Assembly: GCF_003605645.1 (NCBI RefSeq)
Contig: NZ_QVMU01000016.1
Location: 20,958-84,957 of the forward strand
Direction of reading: 5' to 3'
Length of the DNA: 64,000 nt
Source of the DNA: Vibrio sinensis
GTDB lineage: Bacteria; Pseudomonadota; Gammaproteobacteria; Enterobacterales; Vibrionaceae
Part shown: piece after piece, positions 1 to 9,405 of the stretch
Position numbering within the stretch: position 1 is the stretch's first letter
Layout of the letters: every line of letters starts with the position of its first letter
Program-made: the position numbers and the translations under genes
Notes under the pieces: generated by a model
Database searches by the model: none
What the model was told of the DNA's origin: nothing
Seen by the model: only the letters and a program-made list of their open reading frames with translations

Positions 1-3000
1 CAACATCTGATCCATACGCAACTCCAATCGGAATCACGATGCGAGTAATGGGGTCGGTCAACGACCAATTGATCAATTTTTCAGTAATGAACGTTTTATT
101 GGGTACTACGATTTCTTTGTTGTCCCAATCAATAATAGTGGTCGCTCGTGTTTGAATCTTACTTACTGTGCCGGAAAGCTCATTGATGGTGACAATGTCG
201 CCAATCCTAATCGGGCGTTCAAACAACAGAATCAGCCCCGATATAAAGTTGGCGAAAATCTCTTGTAAACCAAACCCCAATCCGACACCAAATGCCGCCA
301 CTAACCACTGTAATTTCGACCATTGAAAACCAAGTATCGAAAATGCCCCCATTAACCCCCCCATCAAAATCAGATAGCGCAATAAGGTTGTCACGGCATA
401 TCCTGTTCCCGGTGCCAATTCTAAACGGCGTAAGATCAACAGCTCTAAAATTCCGGGTAAATTTCGCACTCCGACAAACGTCACCAGCAACGTCGTCAAC
501 GCATACACCAAAGATTGCAAAGTAATGTCGACCAAATGTACTCCGCTTGCGAGTGTTTCACTCACTTGCCAAACCACAATTTTATCTAACCAACTAGTCA
601 TCTCTAGTGCACTTGACCATAAGGTTAAGACGGCAACAACCAAGCCAATCAGCGACAGCCCCCTGAGCAAAGTTAGTGATTGCTCGCTAACCTGTTCACT
701 ACCGAGGCTCTTTTCCTCAACATCAGGGATCGTTTCTCTAAGCTCTGTTATTTCCGGCATTTCTTCTGCTTGATCTTGCTGCGCAATTAACTCTTCCCGC
801 TTTGCAACGAGACGTTGATAGTTCAGTTGACGATGTTCCAACTTTAACCAACGCTCACCCATTTGATAAGTAAGCAGCACAGCCAATACCACATAGATGG
901 TCAGTTGTTGATAGATTAGTAAAATCCAAGACGCTATGTACAAGCCCATGACAGCCATCCCAATGATGGTGATAAACGAGCCAATTATTACCAAACGAAA
1001 TAGATTGAGCGACAGGCCTTGATTCAGTGGCCGAGGTAAGGTTGAGGGCAAGCGATCTTTTTTCAAAAGCGAAACATAAACCATCAACATTGCACTCATG
1101 AGCAATAAAAACAGTACTCTCGATATTTCTGCTTCGCTGGTACCGGAAATCAATTCTGCGGCAAAAATCGCCGACAAAATAATGAGAAATGGCCAACGAA
1201 TACGTCGGCTCTCACGATGCAAATACTCACAAATATGATCGGGCCAATTAAGATGCAAAGCTAAAACACCATGACGAAAACTCAAAGCATAAATCAACTC
1301 GACGACGAACAAACCAGAAGAACTCGTCAGTATCAGAGAGGTCACTTCGTTAGAGGTTGGAACGGGCCAAAACCAATACACAACCCAAGCCGTTACGCCA
1401 TACCAAACCGGTAAAATTATCGCTCGTAGTATCGCTAAAATGAACAATAAAACCGTATAGTGAAAACGATCTTTAAGTGGATGGCCAAATACCTTTTGAA
1501 ATTCATCTTTGCGTCGTGAAGCTCGCTGATTAAGCTTCACACTGACATAGCTCAGTAGACTGGTATAGGTAAAAACCACAACCAAAAAATAGATCAGTTG
1601 AGTTTGTGAAATATGCGCAAGCATCCCTTTTTGTGGCGCATCTGAGCCGAACCAAACTTCACTATTGAAGTGAGTTAAGTGCTGCCATAATGGCACGTTA
1701 CTTCGGGTCCAGAGCTGCTGCTCTTTTAGAAATATTCGCGCTTTCTCCACTTCTTGAGCATATTGGTTTTGCGCTAATTTTAACTGGCTCAACGCAGAAA
1801 TAAGCTTTTCATAATCTTGCGCGAGCTGCGTTAAGATTTTATCGATCAATGTAGTGAGTTTATCCGGTTTTTGAACCGATGACTGAGCTTTCAGCAACGC
1901 ACTTGCCAATTCTGAGTCATTCACCTTCTGACCAATTTCATATTTTCTGATGTGCGCCTTTGCGATGTCATCAGGTATATTTTGACTAGTGACTTTTGAG
2001 GGTAACCGTTGCAGTTGCGCTCGAATAGAGGCACCAAAAGCGGTGCTATCCCGTAACCAAGCTAGGTTATCTTTGATCAACCGCTGCTCATCAACCAAGC
2101 TACGCTGTTCAGATTCAATTTGTTGATATGAAATCCGCGCTTGATCAATTTCAACCAGTACTTGTTCTAGTTCCAATGCATAAGTTTTGAGCTGTTCGAT
2201 TTGTTGCTGTTTAGCGCTATCAGTCTCTTCCGTATTTGCGCTAATTAATCTGGCTTCTTCTATCAAGCTCCTGACAGATGCTTGCTCAACTTGTGTGAGC
2301 TTTTCTTGCAGCTCAATGATTTTAGGTCCAGCGATTTGGATTTTGCGTTCTAGTAGCTGCTGTTCTAATCGAAGCAATTCCGTACGTTCATCTAAGCTTT
2401 GAAACTGGGCAGAAATCACTTGGCGCTGTAATTTCAACGTCGACAAATTGGTGGCTTCGAGCCACTGTTCAACCTGAGAACCTTGTTCACTTTTACTGAT
2501 AGACGCTTGCTCAATTTCACCATCCGTTTTCGCTAATAGTTTTGGCAACGAGCTTTTATCTGATAGTAATTGCTTACTTTTTTCACCATTGGTTTGGTAT
2601 GTTGAACGCCATTCTGTGACGCCAGCTTGCAGCGCAGCAATAGATTGAGACAAGTCATTGTACTTGCTCTGCTGCTTGATATTGAAAATATCTAACTGTT
2701 CGACGTCATCTATTTTCTTTAGTAATCGCGCTCTTTGAACAGGAAACTGCGTGATAATACTTCGATATTCATCTCTCTGCGAAACCTGTTTTTCATCACC
2801 AAGGATGCGCGACAATATAGTCTCATACTGACTAATTAAGGTTTCATTTTTTGGAGATTCATTGTTGAGGCGAGAAATTTCACTATCTAAAAACTTGGCA
2901 CTCGGCAGTGATTCTCCTTGAACGGGAAAGGCAAACAGCATCACTAAAGCCATAAAGATAAGCCCGTGTAGGCAGCGATTATAAGTTTGACTTATGGCTT

Positions 3001-3145
3001 TATCGACGATTCTCCTTGTCTCTCTAACGGAGCCTGTCCCTCTAATTTCTCTAATTTCAATCCTAATTGTTCTAATAGCGATCTTAGTTTCATTCGTTGA
3101 CGTTATGATGTTAGTTGTCGCTTTAGCTGTGGCGATTTGATGCAC
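1..3145 (-). CDS. mscK: MscK/KefA-type mechanosensitive channel, C-terminus cut by window edge
   Basis: Large inner-membrane channel of the MscS superfamily that opens under membrane tension (K+-regulated in E. coli). The reading frame is open from about 3145 to base 1 and has no stop inside the window. It shows a signal-like hydrophobic stretch near 2900-2960, a long Gln/Glu/Leu-rich coiled-coil periplasmic region (about 2900-1700), a series of membrane helices (about 1620-300), then the MscS pore helix and beta domain. The segment KLQWLVAAFGVGLGFGLQEI followed by RPIRIGD and PNKTFITEKLINWSLTD closely matches E. coli MscK. Roughly 110 C-terminal residues should lie beyond base 1. The start is uncertain: GTG at 3145 (weak ribosome site, Arg/Ile-rich leader) or ATG at 2953, which would leave a signal peptide lacking positive charge. 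Confidence 0.9.
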   Translation of the reverse strand, partial: MHQIATAKATTNIITSTNETKIAIRTIRIEIREIRGTGSVRETRRIVDKAISQTYNRCLHGLIFMALVMLFAFPVQGESLPSAKFLDSEISRLNNESPKNETLISQYETILSRILGDEKQVSQRDEYRSIITQFPVQRARLLKKIDDVEQLDIFNIKQQSKYNDLSQSIAALQAGVTEWRSTYQTNGEKSKQLLSDKSSLPKLLAKTDGEIEQASISKSEQGSQVEQWLEATNLSTLKLQRQVISAQFQSLDERTELLRLEQQLLERKIQIAGPKIIELQEKLTQVEQASVRSLIEEARLISANTEETDSAKQQQIEQLKTYALELEQVLVEIDQARISYQQIESEQRSLVDEQRLIKDNLAWLRDSTAFGASIRAQLQRLPSKVTSQNIPDDIAKAHIRKYEIGQKVNDSELASALLKAQSSVQKPDKLTTLIDKILTQLAQDYEKLISALSQLKLAQNQYAQEVEKARIFLKEQQLWTRSNVPLWQHLTHFNSEVWFGSDAPQKGMLAHISQTQLIYFLVVVFTYTSLLSYVSVKLNQRASRRKDEFQKVFGHPLKDRFHYTVLLFILAILRAIILPVWYGVTAWVVYWFWPVPTSNEVTSLILTSSSGLFVVELIYALSFRHGVLALHLNWPDHICEYLHRESRRIRWPFLIILSAIFAAELISGTSEAEISRVLFLLLMSAMLMVYVSLLKKDRLPSTLPRPLNQGLSLNLFRLVIIGSFITIIGMAVMGLYIASWILLIYQQLTIYVVLAVLLTYQMGERWLKLEHRQLNYQRLVAKREELIAQQDQAEEMPEITELRETIPDVEEKSLGSEQVSEQSLTLLRGLSLIGLVVAVLTLWSSALEMTSWLDKIVVWQVSETLASGVHLVDITLQSLVYALTTLLVTFVGVRNLPGILELLILRRLELAPGTGYAVTTLLRYLILMGGLMGAFSILGFQWSKLQWLVAAFGVGLGFGLQEIFANFISGLILLFERPIRIGDIVTINELSGTVSKIQTRATTIIDWDNKEIVVPNKTFITEKLINWSLTDPITRIVIPIGVAYGSDV

Positions 3146-3447
3146 GTCCCTGCCCCGCTTTCACTCATCTATCCCTAGGTTAAGTGTATACGTCAAATTA
3201 CCAGTCAACATTCTGTAACTAATATCGGTGTCCGTCTGTGCGCAATGGTGATTAATAATGAGCGAGATAATTCAGCAATGATTGTGGCTGGAAGAGGCAA
3301 GAAAAAGGGGAAAATAAAAGAAGAAAAGCACAGAAAACTGCATGAATGAAACAGATAGATTAGGAGATAGAGATAGAGATAGAGGAAATGCCCTTATGAT
3401 GTTGGTGGCATATAAAGGGCACCGGCATAATAGAAATACAGCCTAAA
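3146..3447. other. Intergenic region between mscK and yghU
   Basis: About 300 bases without a credible gene. It should hold the mscK promoter. A GTATAC hexamer occurs near 3187 but not as a pair. The only clear structure is the hexamer repeat listed separately. Confidence 0.5.
3364..3384 (+). repeat. Short tandem repeat (GAGATA)x3
   Basis: Three perfect copies of GAGATA plus a partial GAG, located downstream of yghU and upstream of mscK. It is a small purine-rich satellite. No function is visible. Confidence 0.8.
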
Positions 3448-4305
3448 TTAAGGCTTGAGGCTCAATACTTGGTCAATATCTTCTGCGCTATGGCGCTCTA
3501 GAACTTGCTCCCACTCTTCGCCAAATGGACGGTTAACGATACGGCCTCGTTGAACAGCTGAACGAGCGGCGACTGATTTTGCCCAACGCATGAGATTTGG
3601 ATAACTTTCTACATCTAAAAACTCAGCGGCATCGTACAACTTTCCTAACATCAAATTGCCATACCATGGCCAGATAGCGATATCTGCAATGCTATATTCT
3701 TCACCAGCAATATAGGTGTTATTGGCCAATTGCTTATCAAGTACATCGAGTTGACGCTTTGCTTCCATCGAAAAACGATTGATTGGGTATTCAAATTTTT
3801 CCGGTGCGTAAGCATAAAAATGGCCGAAACCACCGCCGAGATAAGGAGCCGAACCCTGCAACCAGAACAACCAGTTAAGCACTCGCGTACGAGCCATAAT
3901 CTCTTGAGGTAGGAAATGACCAAACTTTTCGGCCAAATAAAGCAATATCGCGCCAGATTCAAACACATTAATTGGCGTGTCATCTGAAAAATCCACTAAC
4001 GCTGGGATTTTCGAATTCGGATTAACCCCAACAAAACCTGAAGAGAATTGATCTGAGTCGCCAATTCTGATCAAGTGGGCATCATACTCTGCTTCTACGA
4101 CACCTTGAGCAAGAAGCTCTTCCAACATGATGGTGATTTTTTGTCCGTTCGGTGTGCCCATCGAATAAAGTTGAATGGGATGGTTACCGATTGGCAATTC
4201 ACGTTCAAACCGTGCACCTGAATCAGGTCGGTTAATACTCGCCCACTGGCCGCCATTTTCATCTTCCATCGTCCATACTTTCGGAGGTACATATTCGTTC
4301 GCCAT
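3448..4305 (-). CDS. yghU: Glutathione transferase / disulfide reductase, YghU-like
   Basis: 285 residues, the size of E. coli YghU (about 288). YghU is a nu-class glutathione transferase that reduces organic hydroperoxides and disulfides with two bound glutathiones. The thioredoxin-like N-domain (about 40-125) carries the IQLYSMGTPNGQKITIMLEE segment and N-S-K-I-P-A-L, the usual GSH-binding cis-proline region, then FESGAILLYLAEK. The alpha-helical C-domain follows, with YSIADIAIWPW near 205. The YghU-type N-terminal extension (about 40 residues before the thioredoxin fold) is present. A ribosome site AAGGA lies just before the ATG. It appears monocistronic. Confidence 0.9.
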   Translation of the reverse strand: MANEYVPPKVWTMEDENGGQWASINRPDSGARFERELPIGNHPIQLYSMGTPNGQKITIMLEELLAQGVVEAEYDAHLIRIGDSDQFSSGFVGVNPNSKIPALVDFSDDTPINVFESGAILLYLAEKFGHFLPQEIMARTRVLNWLFWLQGSAPYLGGGFGHFYAYAPEKFEYPINRFSMEAKRQLDVLDKQLANNTYIAGEEYSIADIAIWPWYGNLMLGKLYDAAEFLDVESYPNLMRWAKSVAARSAVQRGRIVNRPFGEEWEQVLERHSAEDIDQVLSLKP

Positions 4306-4436
4306 CGTCTTTCCTTCTCGTTTGGGACTACAACTTTATTTATCGGATATATAAACCGGTCAATACTCAACTATCTTTCAATTTATTCTCAACTGCAAGT
4401 CAACCAAACTTTTGAATATACCAAAAGCCCCTTGGA

Positions 4437-4452
4437 GTCCGGCTCGCCGGAC
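4437..4452. other. GC-rich hairpin GTCCGG-CTCG-CCGGAC
   Basis: Perfect 6-bp inverted repeat with a 4-base loop in an otherwise AT-rich intergenic region between yghU and the 4579-5752 gene pair. There is no T-run, so it is not a standard terminator. Confidence 0.5.
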
Positions 4453-4484
4453 ACAATTTCACATCAAACAACTTCAATATAGAT

Positions 4485-4517
4485 AACGAAAAAAGCTTGG
4501 GAGCGACTCCAAGCTTT
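4485..4517 (-). terminator. Rho-independent terminator of the diiron-protein gene pair
   Basis: Perfect 9-bp stem (AAAGCTTGG / CCAAGCTTT, arms 4509-4517 and 4492-4500) with an 8-base loop. On the minus strand it is followed by a T-run. It lies 60 bases past the stop at 4579. Confidence 0.8.
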
Positions 4518-4578
4518 GTCATTTGATCCTTCAATTATTCCTGTTTATCGAAACTCATGAGGGTACGTCCTTTTCGTG

Positions 4579-5136
4579 TTAACTTGCCGCATCAAAATGA
4601 AAGAGTTCGGCAACCTCTTCTCCAAGCTCATTCACGGAGAATTGTTCCACATCACAAACAAAAGCATTCACTTTTCCAGAATCTTTAACCCAGCGTTGAG
4701 CAACAAACTGAGGTAAGTGTTCTGGTTCCGTCAAATTAAAGTCGTGTTCAAGATCGAATAACTGTTCAGAAAATGTATTACCCGAGAAATAAAAACCGAA
4801 TAAATTCCCACCAAGCTTCCTAGCTTCAATTTTTATAATATCCCTTAATATTTCTATAATATTTACTGTTTTCATTCGACATACACAAGCTTCACCATAA
4901 ACATCCTGACAAGCACGCTGTTCATTGTAAAATGATGTTAAACAAAAAAGACCAACAAGTTTGTTATTATTCAGAACCAGTCTGAGGCTACCATTTAGAG
5001 AATTTTCAACCAGCCACTTTTCACCTCTATCGAGTAATAGTTTTTTCTTTGATGAAAGTGATAACAATCTTTCTGCGGTTTTTTTGTTTTCATCTGACAA
5101 TAATAAATAATCTAACACCAATGTATAACTATTCAT
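4579..5136 (-). CDS. Unidentified 185-aa protein, possible GNAT fold
   Basis: I do not recognise this protein with certainty. The middle (about 48-70) reads GSLRLVLNNNKLVGLFCLTSF, which resembles the paired beta strands of GNAT acyltransferases, and the predicted helix-strand order fits weakly. No R/Q-x-x-G-x-G/A acyl-CoA loop is visible. No signal peptide or membrane segment. It overlaps the upstream diiron gene by 8 bases, so the two are translationally coupled and probably act on the same substrate. A terminator follows. AT-rich composition like its partner suggests the pair arrived together. Confidence 0.6.
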   Translation of the reverse strand: MNSYTLVLDYLLLSDENKKTAERLLSLSSKKKLLLDRGEKWLVENSLNGSLRLVLNNNKLVGLFCLTSFYNEQRACQDVYGEACVCRMKTVNIIEILRDIIKIEARKLGGNLFGFYFSGNTFSEQLFDLEHDFNLTEPEHLPQFVAQRWVKDSGKVNAFVCDVEQFSVNELGEEVAELFHFDAAS

Positions 5137-5752
5137 AATCGGCCTCTATTGATAATAATAACTGTCGATATGAATATAAGCCTTGGTGGAAATTTTTTAT
5201 TACTTGTTCTTTTTTTTCACAAGGTAAAGAATCAATTAAATCACACGCCAATTTAACATGGTGAACATCCTCTTCAGCATGAACTCGCATAAACTTGTTC
5301 GGCGAAGATTTTACGTTTCCACCAGAGACCCTTTCTACAATGCTTGGAGCGCGATGTAATGCCAAGAGTTCCAATGCAATAATGTAACCCAATAGCAAAT
5401 GAGACCCCGCATGATGAGGGTAATAATACTGGGATTGCCACATTAAACGACACGAAGAACGTTCATTGAAATCATCAATACTAAACCCTAACCGCTTCAA
5501 ATCAGCCAACGCTAATTTTTCATGATTCTGCTCCTCTTTAACATGGTTAGCAAAGTAATTAAACAATGCCGAATCGGAAACAGATGTATGCATCAACGCA
5601 CTACCAATAAGCCGAACCGAGTGAGATGTGTAGAAATAAGTCTGTGCAATATAATCCGCATACTTATTTTTATTTTCCCACTCAAATGCATCTATTAAAT
5701 CAAATGTCGTTTGAAGCTCTCTTTCTAATTTACCTAACAATGTTACTGACAT
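5129..5752 (-). CDS. Heme-oxygenase-like diiron protein (HDO / TenA-PqqC fold)
   Basis: 207 residues, all-helical. The candidate metal ligands are arranged as in heme-oxygenase-like diiron oxidases: H44; E73/E74 with H77 in KEEQNHEK; E128 in IALELL; and H158, E161/D162, H164/H165 in VHAEEDVHH. Members of this fold carry out O2-dependent C-C, C-N or N-hydroxylation chemistry, often on amino-acid or fatty-acid substrates (UndA, SznF and BesC are known examples). Which one applies here cannot be read from sequence. A strong ribosome site GGAGGTAAAT precedes the ATG. It overlaps the next gene by 8 bases and sits next to 600 bases of very AT-rich DNA, which hints at acquisition. Confidence 0.7.
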   Translation of the reverse strand: MSVTLLGKLERELQTTFDLIDAFEWENKNKYADYIAQTYFYTSHSVRLIGSALMHTSVSDSALFNYFANHVKEEQNHEKLALADLKRLGFSIDDFNERSSCRLMWQSQYYYPHHAGSHLLLGYIIALELLALHRAPSIVERVSGGNVKSSPNKFMRVHAEEDVHHVKLACDLIDSLPCEKKEQVIKNFHQGLYSYRQLLLSIEADYE

Positions 5753-6390
5753 ATTTACCTCCGTTTAATTACATCTAAAACTTACCTCAAATTCTAAATT
5801 GATTTTTATATATATTTGCATTTGTGACCATGCGTATAAAACAGACAAATAATAACAAAAATTAACCCGCCAATTATTAACATAAAATAGAAATAAACAC
5901 ACAGAGATACACAAAACAAATAGCATGCTTAATAATTAAAAACAACAACACATGGAATAGCATTCTGTTTATGAATTTTTTTACACGAGCAACGGAATTT
6001 GAAATTTCCAAAATATAGTCTAGCAACCATAATATATACAAAACAAATATACTTATAAACAATGCCATTGAGATTGTTTATAAGGCGATATGTTGATATA
6101 CGGACAATTGATTCGCTATCTCACATTTCAACTCAAACAACCTATACACAAATAACTTGAAGGTGCTGGCAGACGATAGTGAACAAAGCCTCAAAACATA
6201 AATGCACTATATGGCGAGGCTTGTGAGTACCATCAACTCCGAAACAACTTTAACTCGGACGGGGAGAACCCCTTTATTTTGCCTACTAACCCCACACAAT
6301 CATTCACCTAGTCCCTCAAGAAAGAAAACAAGGTATATAATTGATTTAATAACAGAATAAATGAAAACATCGATAATGAAGGACGGATCT
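5753..6390. other. AT-rich intergenic region
   Basis: About 640 bases between divergent genes, visibly richer in A/T than the flanks. A 63-codon open frame (5877-6068, minus) is low-complexity and has no ribosome site, so I do not call it. A small hairpin GGGG-agaa-CCCC followed by TTTATTTT lies at 6261-6280. Promoters for both flanking genes must lie here but no convincing -35/-10 pair stands out. Confidence 0.5.
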
Positions 6391-6762
6391 ATGCTTAAGT
6401 GCATTTCTAAAACAATAACAACAAACTCAACTGCATTACTTGCTGCGCTACTTCTTTTCATCTCTTGTTCAACTTTTGCTTCAGAACGAGCAGACAAAGG
6501 TTGGCAATTGATTTCAGAGGGCGCTCTTGTCATTGATGTAAGAACTCCTCAGGAGTTTTCTGCGGGACATCTTGATGATGCTCTCAACTACCCTCTTTCT
6601 GAGCTCGATCGCCATGTGGCCGATCTTGATAAATCTCAACTCATCGTTGTTTACTGCCGTAGCGGCGCTCGATCAGGACGAGCTTATGAGTATCTTCTAT
6701 CTCAGGGATTTACTCGTATTCACAATGCGGGTGGCTTAGAAGAAATGTTGGCGGCGGAATAA
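6391..6762 (+). CDS. Secreted rhodanese-domain protein (PspE-like)
   Basis: 123 residues. The N-terminus is hydrophobic and exported (AALLLFISCSTFA, cleavage before SERAD). A single rhodanese domain follows: LVIDVRTPQEFSAGHL, then the active-site loop VVYCRSGARSGRA with the catalytic Cys, then GGLEEM near the end. Single-domain periplasmic rhodaneses such as PspE transfer sulfane sulfur to thiols or cyanide. Three in-frame ATGs exist (6361, 6376, 6391); AAGGACGG spaced about 7 bases before 6391 decides the start. It stands alone. Confidence 0.85.
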   Translation: MLKCISKTITTNSTALLAALLLFISCSTFASERADKGWQLISEGALVIDVRTPQEFSAGHLDDALNYPLSELDRHVADLDKSQLIVVYCRSGARSGRAYEYLLSQGFTRIHNAGGLEEMLAAE

Positions 6763-7054
6763 CTCTCACGGTGAAATTGAATACTGTTAACGAACAAGCA
6801 TGCTGACCAAAATAGGTAGAATTGTAAAAATTAAGCTCAGTAAGGAAGCAAATTTGCAATATGACATGCTGAAAATCATGAGCTCGTGAGCCGTTAAAAA
6901 AGCGTAAACTAATACTAACTTACAGCGAGCTTACTGTTCTCATTGAATTTCCTGACAATCGCGGATCATTAATCTGCGCTTTTCTTGACGCAAGATCGAT
7001 GAACAGGTCTAAGATTAGGTGATAGCCCGTTATTCATTTAAAGAGGATTTAATA

Positions 7055-7618
7055 ATGAATAAAACCATTTTAGTACTGACCAGTGCCGTGTTTATGTTAG
7101 CCGGCTGCCAAGATGAAAAACCAGCAGAGACTCAAGTCGCACCAGATGCTCCCCAAGCTGTCCAATCTCAAGCCGTGACGACTATTACTGAGACAGAAAC
7201 GATTGATATCGCACCAGCAGAAGATACACAAGCGGTAAGTTCGGCAGCAACAAGTGAACCTGTCGCTAGAACAGACGAAGAATTGGTACACAGTGCTCGT
7301 AATTCACTGGATTGGGAAGGAACTTATGTTGGCACAATTCCTTGCGCTTCGTGCACAGGCATCGCAACATCACTGACTTTAAATCCAGATGGTACTTATA
7401 CATACGAACAAAATTACTTAGGCCAAACTGAAGAAGCGAACTATAAATCAGAGGGCGAATATACCTGGAATGCGAAAGGTGATGCCGTGATGTTGTCAGC
7501 AAAAGATGATTCACAGCAGTTCTTCGTTGGTGAGAATGTATTAATGATGCTCGATGTTGATGGTAACCGAGTTCAAGGTGCCTTAGCTGACAACTACAAT
7601 CTAGTACAACAAGAGTAA
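7055..7618 (+). CDS. NlpE-like outer-membrane lipoprotein
   Basis: 187 residues. Lipobox LAGC with the lipidated Cys at 18, then an Ala/Thr/Glu-rich linker (about 20-85), then an NlpE N-terminal-type barrel: WEGTYVGTIPCASCTGIATSLTLNPDGTYTYE. The C97-x-x-C100 pair is the redox/copper-linked motif of NlpE, whose E. coli member activates the Cpx envelope stress response on surface adhesion. The C-terminal OB domain of full NlpE is absent, as in many short relatives. The start is set by AGAGG upstream of 7055. A strong terminator follows at 7785. Confidence 0.8.
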   Translation: MNKTILVLTSAVFMLAGCQDEKPAETQVAPDAPQAVQSQAVTTITETETIDIAPAEDTQAVSSAATSEPVARTDEELVHSARNSLDWEGTYVGTIPCASCTGIATSLTLNPDGTYTYEQNYLGQTEEANYKSEGEYTWNAKGDAVMLSAKDDSQQFFVGENVLMMLDVDGNRVQGALADNYNLVQQE

Positions 7619-7784
7619 CCAGCCCATAAGTTATTGATTTAAAAATAGATACTTACTGAATTATCGCCTATTGGTAACGCAAAATTGTTTGGTTATATGT
7701 AAATTAAGCAAATGTGTTAATAGTTTAGTAAGCACTGTGACACCTGTCACATTTAGCAATTCAAAAGCCACGCAAAATATTCGA

Positions 7785-7818
7785 GAGGAAGCTCACATCG
7801 TTGGGCTTCCTCTTTTTT
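7785..7818 (+). terminator. Rho-independent terminator after the NlpE-like gene
   Basis: Arms GAGGAAGC (7785-7792) and GCTTCCTC (7805-7812), perfect 8 bp, 12-base loop, followed by six T. Confidence 0.9.
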
Positions 7819-7879
7819 CGTTCAACCTAATAACTCAACCAATACTCATTCACTTAAGTGATAATTACTCGGGCCATCC

Positions 7880-9070
7880 ATGCGACTTCGTATTGATTAC
7901 AAAACCATATTACTCGCTTGTCTTATTATTAGCGTTGGTCAACTCAGCATGGGGTTGGTGTTACCATCATTACCTTGGATTGCTAAAGACTTCGCAATCT
8001 CACTTGATCAGGCTCAGCTCTTAGTCAGTATCTATCTTCTTGGATTTGGCCCCTCTCAATTTATTTATGGGCCTGTCTCTGATGCGCTAGGCAGAAAAAA
8101 AGTATTGCTGCTGGGTTTATTAGTCGCCCTCGCAGGGTTAGTGATGATTATTTTCAATAGCCACAGCTTTCAAGGCATGGTGCTAGGTCGATTTCTACAA
8201 GGGGTTGGAACTGGATGTTGCGCGGTATTAGCCAGAGCATCAACTCGTGACCGATTTAACGGGCCTGAATTACCTGTCGCGATGTCTTATATTGCGATGG
8301 CAGCATCAATTACTCCTTTGTTTGCTCCCGTTATTGGCGGCTTTATCAACTTTCATTTTGGGTGGCTACAAGTTTTTATTTCACTATTTTGCTACGTCAC
8401 CTTAGCCTTTGTGATCATCACCATACAATTCCAAGAAACCGTCACACAAAAATCCACGGTCCCATCGCCTAAGATAATCGCTAAACAATATTTACAGTTG
8501 CTCCAATCACGCTATTTTATTAGTTTTGCCAGCATCAGTTGGCTGAACTTTAGCCTTATGATTACAGCGGTTTCAGTTATGCCATTTATCATGCAAAATC
8601 AAATCGGAATGGCGTCAAATGAATACGCAATGTGGGCGGTGATTCCAGCCATCGGCATGTTGTTAGGAACGACTCTGTGTAATCGGATTCGACCTATTAT
8701 CGGTTCCAAAGCTATGCTTCTATGGACGCCCGCTCTCCATCTATGTGCAGCAATATGGCTATTCGTTTGTCCAGTAGAGCCGCTTTACTTAATGTTAGGC
8801 CAGTTTCTAATGATCTTAGGCAATGGTATCGCGCTACCGTGTGCTCAAGCTATGGTGATGCAGCCCTATAACCGTCAAGCCGGAGCGGCAGCAGCAATGT
8901 CAGGTGGCGGACAGATGATTGTCTCTTCCTTAGTGAGTATGGCGTTGACGCAACTTGGCCTTAACCAAGCGTGGCAGCTCTCATTCGTGATTGTTCTGTT
9001 TGCAGCAATCACCTTTGCCAATATTTTACGTGGTTTTTCATCCACACCTCAGCCGTTAGATAACAACTAA
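7880..9070 (+). CDS. MFS multidrug efflux transporter, Bcr/CflA (EmrD-like) family
   Basis: 396 residues with about 12 hydrophobic helices. The drug:H+ antiporter signature after helix 2 is clear (GPVSDALGRKKVLLLG, MFS motif A), and motif C-like glycine/proline residues occur in helix 5 (ITPLFAPVIGG). Proteins of this family pump small drugs and metabolites out of the cytoplasm. It lies 60 bases after a terminator, so it has its own promoter. The ribosome site before the ATG is weak. Its natural substrate is not predictable. Confidence 0.85.
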   Translation: MRLRIDYKTILLACLIISVGQLSMGLVLPSLPWIAKDFAISLDQAQLLVSIYLLGFGPSQFIYGPVSDALGRKKVLLLGLLVALAGLVMIIFNSHSFQGMVLGRFLQGVGTGCCAVLARASTRDRFNGPELPVAMSYIAMAASITPLFAPVIGGFINFHFGWLQVFISLFCYVTLAFVIITIQFQETVTQKSTVPSPKIIAKQYLQLLQSRYFISFASISWLNFSLMITAVSVMPFIMQNQIGMASNEYAMWAVIPAIGMLLGTTLCNRIRPIIGSKAMLLWTPALHLCAAIWLFVCPVEPLYLMLGQFLMILGNGIALPCAQAMVMQPYNRQAGAAAAMSGGGQMIVSSLVSMALTQLGLNQAWQLSFVIVLFAAITFANILRGFSSTPQPLDNN

Positions 9071-9142
9071 TTTTCCATTTAACGGCGAATTAAACACCAA
9101 ATAAAACAAGTACCAAGTAACTCGTTATCATCTAAGACATCC

Positions 9143-9169
9143 AGTAGGCCTAAAGTTGATAGGCCTACT
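9143..9169 (+). other. Perfect hairpin downstream of the efflux gene
   Basis: AGTAGGCCT (9143-9151) and AGGCCTACT (9161-9169), 9 bp with a 9-base loop and no T-run. It may act as an RNA 3'-end stabiliser for the efflux mRNA. A near-duplicate 13-mer (CTTAACTTAAAGC type) follows at about 9203-9229. Confidence 0.6.
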
Positions 9170-9405
9170 CGGCTAGGCTAGAAATAAGAACTCTCTCGAA
9201 GCCTTAACTTAAAGCCCTAACTTAAAGAAAAGTCTCCTCCTAAACACGAGGAAAGAGACCCATTTTCCATATCACTTTTCTACTTAGCTATAACCACACT
9301 AAAAATGCTGGTTTTTTGATCGAATTCATACTTATTGATCGTTTTTTACACAATAAATACTGAGTGAGACAATTGTCACTAATTTATTTTGAACGGACTC
9401 TTATG

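Noticed and set aside
292..773. Two plus-strand frames opposite mscK
   Set aside because: They lie wholly inside the mscK coding region on the other strand and have no coding features.
5877..6068. 63-codon open frame on the minus strand
   Set aside because: AT-rich low-complexity hydrophobic sequence with no ribosome site and no family features.
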